NCBI RefSeq assembly: GCF_020480685.1 | Contig: NZ_JAJAFU010000014.1 | Span: forward strand, 1 to 64,000 | Direction of reading: 5' to 3' | DNA from: Deferrivibrio essentukiensis | Lineage (GTDB): Bacteria; Chrysiogenota; Deferribacteres; Deferribacterales; Deferrivibrionaceae | Length of the DNA: 64,000 nt | Part shown: positions 55,651-63,090 of the stretch, piece by piece | Layout of the letters: each line of letters begins with the position of its first letter | Numbering within the stretch: position 1 is the stretch's first letter | Translations under genes and position numbers: made by a program | Notes under the pieces: generated by a model | Told to the model about the DNA's origin: nothing | Database searches by the model: none | The model's input: only the letters and a program-made list of their open reading frames with translations

Positions 55651-55679
55651 TTGAAATATAAATTAAATTATATTATATA
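55651..55679 (+). promoter_or_regulatory. Candidate promoter for the tRNA-Ser pair
   Basis: TTGAAA (55651-55656) and TATATA (55674-55679) are separated by 17 bases, 20 bases before the first tRNA. The region is so AT-rich that chance matches are possible. Confidence 0.4.
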
Positions 55680-55699
55680 AACTTTCCGCAGAAATTAGC

Positions 55700-55792
55700 G
55701 GAGGGATGGCCGAGTCTGGCTTAAGGCGGCGGTCTTGAAAACCGTTGTAGGGTAGCCCCCTACCGTGGGTTCGAATCCTACTCCCTCCGCCA
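55700..55792 (+). tRNA. tRNA-Ser (anticodon TGA), CCA encoded
   Basis: Acceptor arms GGAGGGA and TCCCTCC pair fully, with G as discriminator and CCA in the DNA. The anticodon arm GCGGT-CTTGAAA-ACCGT gives TGA. A long variable arm (TGTAGGGTAG... CCTACC) and TTCGAAT in the T loop are proper for tRNA-Ser. A run of T residues follows. Confidence 0.95.
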
Positions 55793-55801
55793 TTTTTTTT
55801 A

Positions 55802-55893
55802 GGAGAGATGGCCGAGTATGGTCGAAGGCGCTCGCCTGCTAAGCGAGTGTACCGTTAATCGCGGTACCGAGGGTTCAAATCCCTCTCTCTCCG
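55802..55893 (+). tRNA. tRNA-Ser (anticodon GCT), CCA not encoded
   Basis: Acceptor arms GGAGAGA and TCTCTCC pair fully, followed by discriminator G and then TTTA, so CCA must be added. The anticodon arm CTCGC-CTGCTAA-GCGAG gives GCT. A long variable arm and TTCAAAT T loop confirm tRNA-Ser. It lies nine bases after the first tRNA, probably in one transcript. Confidence 0.95.
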
Positions 55894-56020
55894 TTTATTA
55901 AATTACTAACACCTTGTTAAACTTCATTTTTTAAAATCCATTTTAAGCTTGGGGCCGTGAGAGGGACGTAAAATGTCTGATATAGTCCATCATATTCGAA
56001 CATAGCAGAACAAGATAATA

Positions 56021-56067
56021 AATTTTTATAGATACCCCCGGATTTACCCGTGGGTATCTATAAATTT
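56021..56067 (-). terminator. Terminator after the TorD-like gene
   Basis: TATAGATACCC and GGGTATCTATA pair, with further A/T pairs outside, around a loop of 14 bases. On the minus strand the tail is AAAAATTTA. It lies six bases after the TorD-like gene, at the end of the molybdoenzyme operon. It may also serve the tRNA transcript from the other side. Confidence 0.7.
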
Positions 56068-56072
56068 ACTTA

Positions 56073-56636
56073 TCAAGTATACGAGACTAACCTAATGTCA
56101 TCTGCAAGTTTTTCGGTTAACTTAGCTATTTTTTTATATACTATTGTGTCTGCATTTTCATACATTGCTTTACTGAATTTTGTAATCCATGGATAGAAAT
56201 ATTTTTCTAAAAATATATTTAATTTCTCTTTATCCTTAGAATTCTTGATATATTCAAGAATAGCAACTAAATGGTCTTCTCCATATTTAAAATTATCTGA
56301 TAATATAAAATTATCTTCAATATATTCAAATTTTATTTCTTCTGTTATTTTAGAGACAACAGTTTTGTTTTCACTTAAATGGTATGAAGCAATTGGAAAT
56401 GTATTGAAATCCTTTGGATGAGTAAAAAGTTTAACATAGTCAAAATTAAGTTCTTCTTCTACTACTTCAGCAGAATTTTGGCCTATGTATAACAAAATTT
56501 CTTTAATATCATCATCACAAACATCATCTAAAGGTATCTTTTTTAAGTCATTAATAATTTCGCTATTTAAATTATTTTTCAAAAATAATTGAAGGAAATC
56601 TATAATAAAAATTGTTTCTTCATTTAAGAACTGCAT
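56073..56636 (-). CDS. TorD/DmsD-type molybdoenzyme maturation chaperone
   Basis: The 187-residue, mainly helical protein has the TorD features: YVKLFTHPKDFNTFPIASYH (family pattern Y..LF..P......P.ESY), GEDHLVAILEYIK (the p.DH..EL helix), and YPWITKFSKAMYENADTIVYKK near the end. Such chaperones bind the Tat signal of a DMSO reductase family enzyme and help cofactor insertion before export. It follows the catalytic subunit gene, and is its probable partner. Sequence divergence from named members is large. Confidence 0.85.
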   Translation of the reverse strand: MQFLNEETIFIIDFLQLFLKNNLNSEIINDLKKIPLDDVCDDDIKEILLYIGQNSAEVVEEELNFDYVKLFTHPKDFNTFPIASYHLSENKTVVSKITEEIKFEYIEDNFILSDNFKYGEDHLVAILEYIKNSKDKEKLNIFLEKYFYPWITKFSKAMYENADTIVYKKIAKLTEKLADDIRLVSYT

Positions 56637-56662
56637 CTATGCCTCCATAAAAATATAAGGGG

Positions 56663-56681
56663 GGGCAGCCTTAAACTGCCC
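56663..56681 (-). terminator. Intercistronic hairpin between molybdoenzyme and chaperone genes
   Basis: GGGCAG and CTGCCC pair around a seven-base loop, with a TTATATTTTT tail on the minus strand after three extra C residues. It would lower chaperone expression relative to the enzyme. Confidence 0.55.
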
Positions 56682-56692
56682 TCAATTAAATT

Positions 56693-59530
56693 TTATACTT
56701 TCTTTATCCTAGCAATCATATCTGCAAACGTAGGAAATCCCATAATAGGTGACCTTCCATTTGGATCAGTCATTAGGTTAGCCAAAGGGGTAGTCCCTTT
56801 AACTTTGTAAAGAGGACCAATTTCCTTAACAAACCTACCACCAGTGCCAAATGCAATTTTAATAACTTTTGGTCTTATTCCACCTGATGCAAATATTTTG
56901 CCTCTTGTTGAAAAACCAAGGGGATTTTCAATTTCAACCAAATCACCTGTTTTTAAGTTTAGCTCTTTTGCATCATCTTCATTCATCCATATTGTGCCAA
57001 CTGAATAACTGTTTTTCTCAAATACTTGTTCTTTAGCTTTATATTTAGCTCCAGGTAAAACATCTACAGTTATGTCTTTAATTTCATCATTTAGCGGTTG
57101 CCATGTACCCTCAACTTTTATCTCAGATAGAAATGTTGCCATTTGAGTACCTGTCATAGCATGGTGAACTCGGCCATTTATAACCTGGAATGGATACTCA
57201 TTTTCAAATCTTTTGTATTTCAAATTAGTGTAAGGATTCCAAATAGTTTCAAACCAGTAAAATGTTTTTGGAAACTTTTCTAAGCCTATCTCTTTTAGCC
57301 CTGCTGGTATAACTTTTGATTCCTCAATACGCTTATTGTACTTAGAGTATCTTCCTTTTCTCTTTCCACTATCCTCATAATCCCAAACAAACTCAATTAG
57401 TTTAGAATCTGTCTTTGGAAAAGCTTTGTTAGGTTCATCGCTACCAACTTTTTTATACCTGTAATAGCTCATTGGCCATACAGCTACGCCTTTATTCTTT
57501 CTCAGCCATTCAACTGTGAGGGGTTTTCCTTTAATTACTTTTTTCTTATGATCTATTTCTACTTCACCTTTTTCTAATGACTCTGGTGTTCCTAAGATTT
57601 TATAACCTTCTGGATACTTAGGATATGGAAGTGGTGTGCCGACATTTAACTTTCCTGGCGAGACTGCTAACATTTCATTCACGAAATCTTCCTCTGAGTT
57701 ATATTTCAGCCAAAAATCTTCTCCTTTTAAATCCTTATCACCAAGTTCCACAAGTCTTTTAGCAAGCATATTCATTATTTCTGTTGGTTTTTTACTTTCA
57801 TAAAGAGGTTTAATAACCTCATCTCTTAAATATAACACAGGGTGTGATGGATAAATATCACTCAACGACATCCTTTCAACAAAACTTGCTTCTGGAAGAA
57901 TTACATCAGCATAAAGTGCACTTTCTAAAAAGATTGAATCTATCACTACAGAAAGTTCAAGTTTATATTCACCATTTGAATCTTTAGCTGTAAATGCTTT
58001 TTTCCAAGCTTCGGGATTAGAAGCGGTTATTAGTGAATTTCCTGTTCTTAAAATATAACCTTTAAATGGATATTTATGCCCTTTAAAAGGTCCATAAGTA
58101 ATGTTTACACCTTTAAATATTCTATCAGGTATATCGGCTACAACATCATCCCATGCTGAAGGGTACTGATCACCATAAGCATCTTTGTGAAGATGTTCGA
58201 CTTCGCCTTCTACCTCTTTGCCATTTATAACTTTTTTTATTTTTCTTTTTTTAAACTGCGCACCTTTGGCACTTCCACCTTTGCTGGCTTTAACTATTTC
58301 TGTATCAATGGCTCCTCCTGGAGCATCAAAGTTACCGGTAATTACATTCAACACCGTACCAATAATTGAGGCACAATATCCATTATAATGGTGCCCAGGA
58401 GATTGCATACCCCATACAAGTGTTGCAGGTTTGGTTATCCCAAAATCATGAGCTAAATTTCTTATCTGGTCTATCGTAAGCCCTGTTCTATCGCTAGCCC
58501 ACTCAAGAGAAAAATAGCTAAGATTATTTATTGGGTCCTTTTTGTTAAACCAGCTTTTAAATTCATCAAAAAATTTATCCCAACCTTTAACATATTTTTT
58601 CATATTCCAGTCGATATATCTTCTATCAGGATTATTAGGGTTATCATTTTCAATAATATATCTTAACATTGCACCGAAAAGGTCACCATCAGTTCCTGCA
58701 CGTGGTGCAAGCCACTGGTCTGCGGCAGTTGCAGTATTGGAATATGAAGGATCAATTACAACAACCTTACATCCATTCTTAAGTTTTGCCTCAACAGTAC
58801 CTCTATTTTCATAGTAAATTCTAGTTGATACAAAAGGGTTCCAACCGTTATAAATTATAAGTTTTGTTTTGTAGTCATAATTTTTAGTCAGATTACCTTT
58901 TTTATCCCTTATTAAGAGAGGTCTCATTATGTCAGGCTGAATTCTTTTACCACCTAAGATAAGTTTTGGACCATGTCTTCTAGGAGTATCACAAATTGCA
59001 CCATGCTCAACACAGTTTGGAGTTCCCCATGCAAAAAACAATCTCCAGTATTGATCTCTGTCCGTTACATCTCCAGTATTCATCATAACAGATTCAGCAC
59101 CATATTCTTTTTTGATTTTGGTAAGTTTTTTTGCAATAAAGTCTATTGCTTCGTCCCAACTAACTTTTTTAAATTGTCCACTTCCTCTTTCGCCTGTTCT
59201 TATCATTGGGTGCTTTATCCTGTAAGGTGAATATACCAGCTGGGGAATAGATGCGGCTTTAGCACAACAAGTTCCATCATTCATAGGAACATCTTTGTTC
59301 CCATAAATCTTCCATAGGTTTCCACCTTTTGACCAAAACTCAAGACCACACTCGGCAGGGCACATAGCATCAGCACTAAAAACTTTTTTATAATTTTTTA
59401 GCTCTTCTTTTATAATTCCGGCTTCTTTTGGGGAGATTTTGGCAAGAACATCTCCAGATTTAGCGTTTATTGCGGCAATAGTAGCAGCTGCTGCGGATGA
59501 TTTTAGAAAATTTCTTCTACTTATTTTCAT
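56693..59530 (-). CDS. Tat-exported molybdopterin oxidoreductase, catalytic subunit (DMSO reductase family)
   Basis: The 945-residue protein begins with a twin-arginine signal (KISRRNFLKSSAAAATIAA). The Fe-S region reads D-A-M-C-P-A-E-C and then, 27 residues on, a Cys in GTCCAK: three of the four usual Cys are present and Asp occupies the first ligand position. The Mo ligand is probably Cys in EHGAICDTP. Domains typical of the family follow (NGWNPFVSTRIYYENRG, VIDPSYSNTATAADQW, and a C-terminal dinucleotide-binding part with LKTGDLVEIEN). The subunit should reduce or oxidise a small oxyanion or sulfur compound in the periplasm. Arsenate, polysulfide, thiosulfate, tetrathionate and selenate enzymes are all possible. 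GGGAGG precedes the ATG. Confidence 0.9.
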   Translation of the reverse strand: MKISRRNFLKSSAAAATIAAINAKSGDVLAKISPKEAGIIKEELKNYKKVFSADAMCPAECGLEFWSKGGNLWKIYGNKDVPMNDGTCCAKAASIPQLVYSPYRIKHPMIRTGERGSGQFKKVSWDEAIDFIAKKLTKIKKEYGAESVMMNTGDVTDRDQYWRLFFAWGTPNCVEHGAICDTPRRHGPKLILGGKRIQPDIMRPLLIRDKKGNLTKNYDYKTKLIIYNGWNPFVSTRIYYENRGTVEAKLKNGCKVVVIDPSYSNTATAADQWLAPRAGTDGDLFGAMLRYIIENDNPNNPDRRYIDWNMKKYVKGWDKFFDEFKSWFNKKDPINNLSYFSLEWASDRTGLTIDQIRNLAHDFGITKPATLVWGMQSPGHHYNGYCASIIGTVLNVITGNFDAPGGAIDTEIVKASKGGSAKGAQFKKRKIKKVINGKEVEGEVEHLHKDAYGDQYPSAWDDVVADIPDRIFKGVNITYGPFKGHKYPFKGYILRTGNSLITASNPEAWKKAFTAKDSNGEYKLELSVVIDSIFLESALYADVILPEASFVERMSLSDIYPSHPVLYLRDEVIKPLYESKKPTEIMNMLAKRLVELGDKDLKGEDFWLKYNSEEDFVNEMLAVSPGKLNVGTPLPYPKYPEGYKILGTPESLEKGEVEIDHKKKVIKGKPLTVEWLRKNKGVAVWPMSYYRYKKVGSDEPNKAFPKTDSKLIEFVWDYEDSGKRKGRYSKYNKRIEESKVIPAGLKEIGLEKFPKTFYWFETIWNPYTNLKYKRFENEYPFQVINGRVHHAMTGTQMATFLSEIKVEGTWQPLNDEIKDITVDVLPGAKYKAKEQVFEKNSYSVGTIWMNEDDAKELNLKTGDLVEIENPLGFSTRGKIFASGGIRPKVIKIAFGTGGRFVKEIGPLYKVKGTTPLANLMTDPNGRSPIMGFPTFADMIARIKKV

Positions 59531-59533
59531 AAC

Positions 59534-60202
59534 CTATACCTCCCTGTTTATTTCTTTGTCAGCTACTTCAAACACCTTAAAGTCTTTAATAAAATATGTC
59601 ACTCTAGGTTTTGTACCAAATTCTTCATTCCATTTAGCACCTTTTACAGTTTTTAATAGCTTTGAAACTGTACTATTAGGGTCATTTAGGTCACCAAAAT
59701 ATCTGGCTTTACCAGGGCAATTTCTTACACACGCAGGTTCTTCAATCCCAGCAGCAATCCTGTGAAAACAGAAATCACATTTATCAATAACAAATAATGA
59801 TTTTTTAGTTTTACCTTTAACCTCTTCCACTTTTGGATATTTTGCTGGGTCATTTTTGATATTAATATTTTTATTTAGGTATCTTGCACCGTATGGACAT
59901 GCATCGGCACATCTTCCGCAACCTAAACAGAGATCTCTGTCAACAACAACTGTTCCATCCTTTCTTTTATAAGTTGCTCCTTTTACCGGACATGGAGATA
60001 AACATGGTGGGTTGTCACAATGATTACAGAGCTTTGGAAAAAAGAATCTTTTAGGTGTAGGATATTTTCCAATGTCTGCATAATCGACTCTTGATCTAAA
60101 AGAGCCAAAAGGAACCTCATTTTCCTGTTTACATGTTACTTGGCAACTGCCGCAACCAACACACTTTCTTAAATCCACAATAAATGCATATTTTTTACTC
60201 AT
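59534..60202 (-). CDS. Four-cluster ferredoxin-type electron transfer subunit of the molybdoenzyme
   Basis: The 222-residue protein has sixteen Cys in four [4Fe-4S] patterns: CVGCGSCQVTCK, CNHCDNPPCLSPCPV, CLGCGRCADACPYG, and CDFCFHRIAAG followed by PACVRNCPG. This is the DmsB/PhsB/PsrB type. It has no signal peptide and should be exported with the Tat-tagged catalytic subunit encoded three bases downstream. ATG at 60202 follows AGGAGG; a GTG two codons earlier is an alternative. No membrane anchor gene is adjacent, so the link to quinones is not explained. Confidence 0.93.
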   Translation of the reverse strand: MSKKYAFIVDLRKCVGCGSCQVTCKQENEVPFGSFRSRVDYADIGKYPTPKRFFFPKLCNHCDNPPCLSPCPVKGATYKRKDGTVVVDRDLCLGCGRCADACPYGARYLNKNINIKNDPAKYPKVEEVKGKTKKSLFVIDKCDFCFHRIAAGIEEPACVRNCPGKARYFGDLNDPNSTVSKLLKTVKGAKWNEEFGTKPRVTYFIKDFKVFEVADKEINREV

Positions 60203-60228
60203 AAGCACCTCCTAAGTTAGAAATTAGG

Positions 60229-60244
60229 AGCAAGTAGTATGCCA
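60229..60244 (-). promoter_or_regulatory. Sigma-54 (-24/-12) promoter of the molybdoenzyme operon
   Basis: On the minus strand TGGCAT-ACTAC-TTGCT matches the sigma-54 consensus, with GG and GC ten bases apart as required. It ends about 27 bases before the ferredoxin subunit start, leaving a short leader with the ribosome site. A sigma-54 activator is encoded directly upstream. Confidence 0.85.
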
Positions 60245-60303
60245 ATGAGTATTTTGCTCAAATCTAGTATTTAAGCGGATTGATTAAAATGATAATTATA
60301 GAT

Positions 60304-60343
60304 TGTTCAAATTGGCAACAGTAAATTGTTATAATAATGAACA
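60304..60343 (-). promoter_or_regulatory. Two 17-bp dyads TGTT-N9-AACA, likely activator-binding sites
   Basis: Two copies of TGTT-N9-AACA lie at 60304-60320 and 60327-60343, centres 23 bp apart, about two helical turns. They are roughly 60-115 bp upstream of the -24 element, where activators of sigma-54 promoters bind. The adjacent NtrC-type regulator is the obvious candidate to bind them. Confidence 0.7.
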
Positions 60344-60349
60344 GTTAGA

Positions 60350-61711
60350 TTAGTCATCTAAACCAAGTAACTTTCTCAATTTATTGCGTGACACTTTAAG
60401 CTTATCTGCTGTTAAAACCTGGTTCTTTCCATATTTAATATAAAAGCTATTTGCTATATTTTCCTCTATTTTCAATATGAAATCATTTAAACCATTACTT
60501 TCTATCAATTCTTCATACTCAGATAACAAAGAAGCAAAAGCCAAATCTTCTTTTTGAGACTCATTGATAATTGCTATATCATCCGCATGAATTACATCTG
60601 AACCATTTATGACTGCTCTTTTAATAATATTTTCCAACTCTCTAATATTCCCAGGGTAATCATATTTAATTAGCTTATCTGCCGCTTTCTGTGTTAATTT
60701 TATCTTCCTGTCAGCATACTTACTCAAGAAGTATTTACATAATGGAATAATATCATCTTTTCTTTCTCTAAGTGGTTTTAAATTTATTTCAAATGTGTTC
60801 AAGCGATAATATAAATCATTTCTAAATAGTTTCAAATTAACAAGTTCTGGTATATTTCTATTTGTAGCTGCAATAAATCTAACATTAATTTTCTTTATTT
60901 TATTACTGCCAAGTTTTACAATTTCTCTCTCCTGTAAAACCCTTAAAATTTTAGCTTGCAAAGTTAAGGGCATATCCCCTATTTCATCCAAAAATACAGT
61001 CCCCCCTTCTGCAAATTCTAGTTTCCCTATATGGTCATTGGAAGCACCAGTAAAAGCCCCCTTTTCATAACCAAAAAGTTCACTTTCAAGAAGATCAGCC
61101 GGAATAGAACTACAATTTATTGCTACAAAATTTTTGTTTCTTCTCTTCGAAAAATTGTGTAAAGCTTTTGCTACTATTTCTTTACCCGTACCTGTTTCAC
61201 CTGTGATTAAAACAGATTCATCTGTCTGAGATATCTTCCCAATCTTTTTGATTGTATCCAACATGTGAGTTGAGTTGCTAATTATCTTTTCATTACAATC
61301 ATTATCATTTTGTACACACAAATAAGTACCAAAGTCTTGTTCTTTATCTTCTTTTAAAATATTTGAAATAATACTGTTGAGCTGGTCACTATCAAAAGGT
61401 TTTAGTATATAATCAAATGCTCCTTTTTTCATTGCATCTATAGCGATATCAGTTTCGTGAAAAGCTGTCATCACAATCACTTTAGTATTTGATTCTGCAA
61501 AATTTGACGATGATAATTTTTCTAAAAGTTCCAAACCATCAATATCAGGGAGCTTCACATCTAAAAAAATTATATCAAAAATATTCCCATAAAAGAGTTT
61601 AAGTCCACTTGTTCCATCATAAGCCAATACTACATGCATTCCCTTTTGTTCAAGTAATCTACGCAATGAATAACAGATTGATTTTTGATCATCTATAACT
61701 AAAACGTTCAT
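60350..61711 (-). CDS. Sigma-54-dependent response regulator (NtrC family)
   Basis: The 453-residue protein has a receiver domain with D7-D8 and phospho-acceptor D51. The AAA+ domain has Walker A GETGTGKE and the sigma-54 contact loop GAFTGA in ELFGYEKGAFTGAS. A Fis-type helix-turn-helix follows at the end (LTADKLKVSRNKLRKLLG). It should activate the -24/-12 promoter directly downstream. Its start overlaps the kinase stop by four bases (ATGA). All functional motifs are intact. Confidence 0.94.
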   Translation of the reverse strand: MNVLVIDDQKSICYSLRRLLEQKGMHVVLAYDGTSGLKLFYGNIFDIIFLDVKLPDIDGLELLEKLSSSNFAESNTKVIVMTAFHETDIAIDAMKKGAFDYILKPFDSDQLNSIISNILKEDKEQDFGTYLCVQNDNDCNEKIISNSTHMLDTIKKIGKISQTDESVLITGETGTGKEIVAKALHNFSKRRNKNFVAINCSSIPADLLESELFGYEKGAFTGASNDHIGKLEFAEGGTVFLDEIGDMPLTLQAKILRVLQEREIVKLGSNKIKKINVRFIAATNRNIPELVNLKLFRNDLYYRLNTFEINLKPLRERKDDIIPLCKYFLSKYADRKIKLTQKAADKLIKYDYPGNIRELENIIKRAVINGSDVIHADDIAIINESQKEDLAFASLLSEYEELIESNGLNDFILKIEENIANSFYIKYGKNQVLTADKLKVSRNKLRKLLGLDD

Positions 61712-63090
61712 ATTGTTCCTCTTAACAATATTCTAAATGAAGTTAAATTGGCTTTGCTTTCCACAGCAATATCACCATAATGGATTTTAACGATGTTGTA
61801 TACTATATAAAGCCCCATCCCTGTTCCATCTTTTTTTGTTGTGAAAAAAGGATCAAAAACTTTACTTAAGTTAACAGTTGAAATGCCTTTTCCGCTATCA
61901 GAAAAAATTATTTCAACACCTTCATCTAGATATTTTGTGCTTATATTTATAAAACCGTTACTTTCAATCGCCTCTAATGAATTTCTAACTAAATTATAAA
62001 AAAGAAGTTCTAAAAGAGGAAAATAACCTTTTATATATTTTATTTCTGAACTCTGATTATAATTAACTGCTACCTTTTTCTGCAAAATAGAGTCTTTAAA
62101 TTCCATCAAAACATTTTCAATAATCTCATGAATATTTACAAAACCTATATCTATTTCTGAAACAACAAACTGCCCAGTAAGCTTTTTTAAAAGTTCTTCT
62201 ATGTTATTAGTTTCATCTCTTATAATAGCTATATCATCGTTTTTTATATTATTCTCGTTAAGTCCACTCACTAATAATTTTATTGAAGTAATGGAGCTTT
62301 TTATTTCATGTAAAATACCTGATTTAAGTGTATTAAAAGCACTTATTTTTTCTGTAAGTAAAAGATTATTAAATGTGTGTTTAAAATTATCATGGTATCT
62401 TTTTAATTCTATAGAAAGGTTATTTAAAGTTTCAATAATTTTTCTTACTTCAAGAGAGCCTGATGGGGTAGTAGTTACACCAAACTCTTTATTCATAAGC
62501 TTATTAGCAAAATGGTACAAATCGCTCAAAGGTTTTGTTAAAAAATTACTTAATAAATAAGACAATATTAATACTATAATTACAATTAAAATAATATATT
62601 GTATAAATTTATCCATAACTCGTTTAAATAAAAATTCAATACTATTTTCAGTAAAACCTAAGTGCATTTCATAATCAAGGTTATCAATAATTTTAACGCC
62701 CACATCATGGATAATTTCTTTTTTATTTTTTAAAAGAACTACATTAGTATCTTTGCCTTCTAAATTATTCCAGGTTTCAATACCAACTGGAATATATTCT
62801 CCGAAAGTTGATACCAGAATATTTCTGTTTTCATCTAAAATATAGATATACTCAATGCCATTATTTGTTTTTTTTATTTTTGAAAGACTCTTTTCAATTT
62901 TAAGTAAGTCAGAAAGGAGAAGGTCATTAGCAATCATATTTGCAGTTACTTTAGCAAAAGATATTGAAATTTTATCAGCCTCTTCCCTCATAGAAATTTT
63001 TGTATAGTTTGAGACCATAAAGAAGATTCCAAATGATATTGCTAAAACTACAAAAAGCATTGATAGAAAAAGCTTTAGTTTAAACTTCAT
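61708..63090 (-). CDS. Membrane sensor histidine kinase
   Basis: The 460-residue kinase has membrane segments near 5-26 and 165-187, an extracytoplasmic domain between them, a HAMP segment, the His in SGILHEIKSS, an N-box in YNLVRNSLEAIE, and the ATP-binding glycine boxes SDSGKGIS and GTGMGLYIVYNIV. It forms a pair with the NtrC-type regulator. Its start overlaps the stop of the PhnD-like lipoprotein gene by four bases, so ligand information probably comes from that protein. The arrangement matches AioX-AioS-AioR. Confidence 0.93.
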   Translation of the reverse strand: MKFKLKLFLSMLFVVLAISFGIFFMVSNYTKISMREEADKISISFAKVTANMIANDLLLSDLLKIEKSLSKIKKTNNGIEYIYILDENRNILVSTFGEYIPVGIETWNNLEGKDTNVVLLKNKKEIIHDVGVKIIDNLDYEMHLGFTENSIEFLFKRVMDKFIQYIILIVIIVLILSYLLSNFLTKPLSDLYHFANKLMNKEFGVTTTPSGSLEVRKIIETLNNLSIELKRYHDNFKHTFNNLLLTEKISAFNTLKSGILHEIKSSITSIKLLVSGLNENNIKNDDIAIIRDETNNIEELLKKLTGQFVVSEIDIGFVNIHEIIENVLMEFKDSILQKKVAVNYNQSSEIKYIKGYFPLLELLFYNLVRNSLEAIESNGFINISTKYLDEGVEIIFSDSGKGISTVNLSKVFDPFFTTKKDGTGMGLYIVYNIVKIHYGDIAVESKANLTSFRILLRGTI

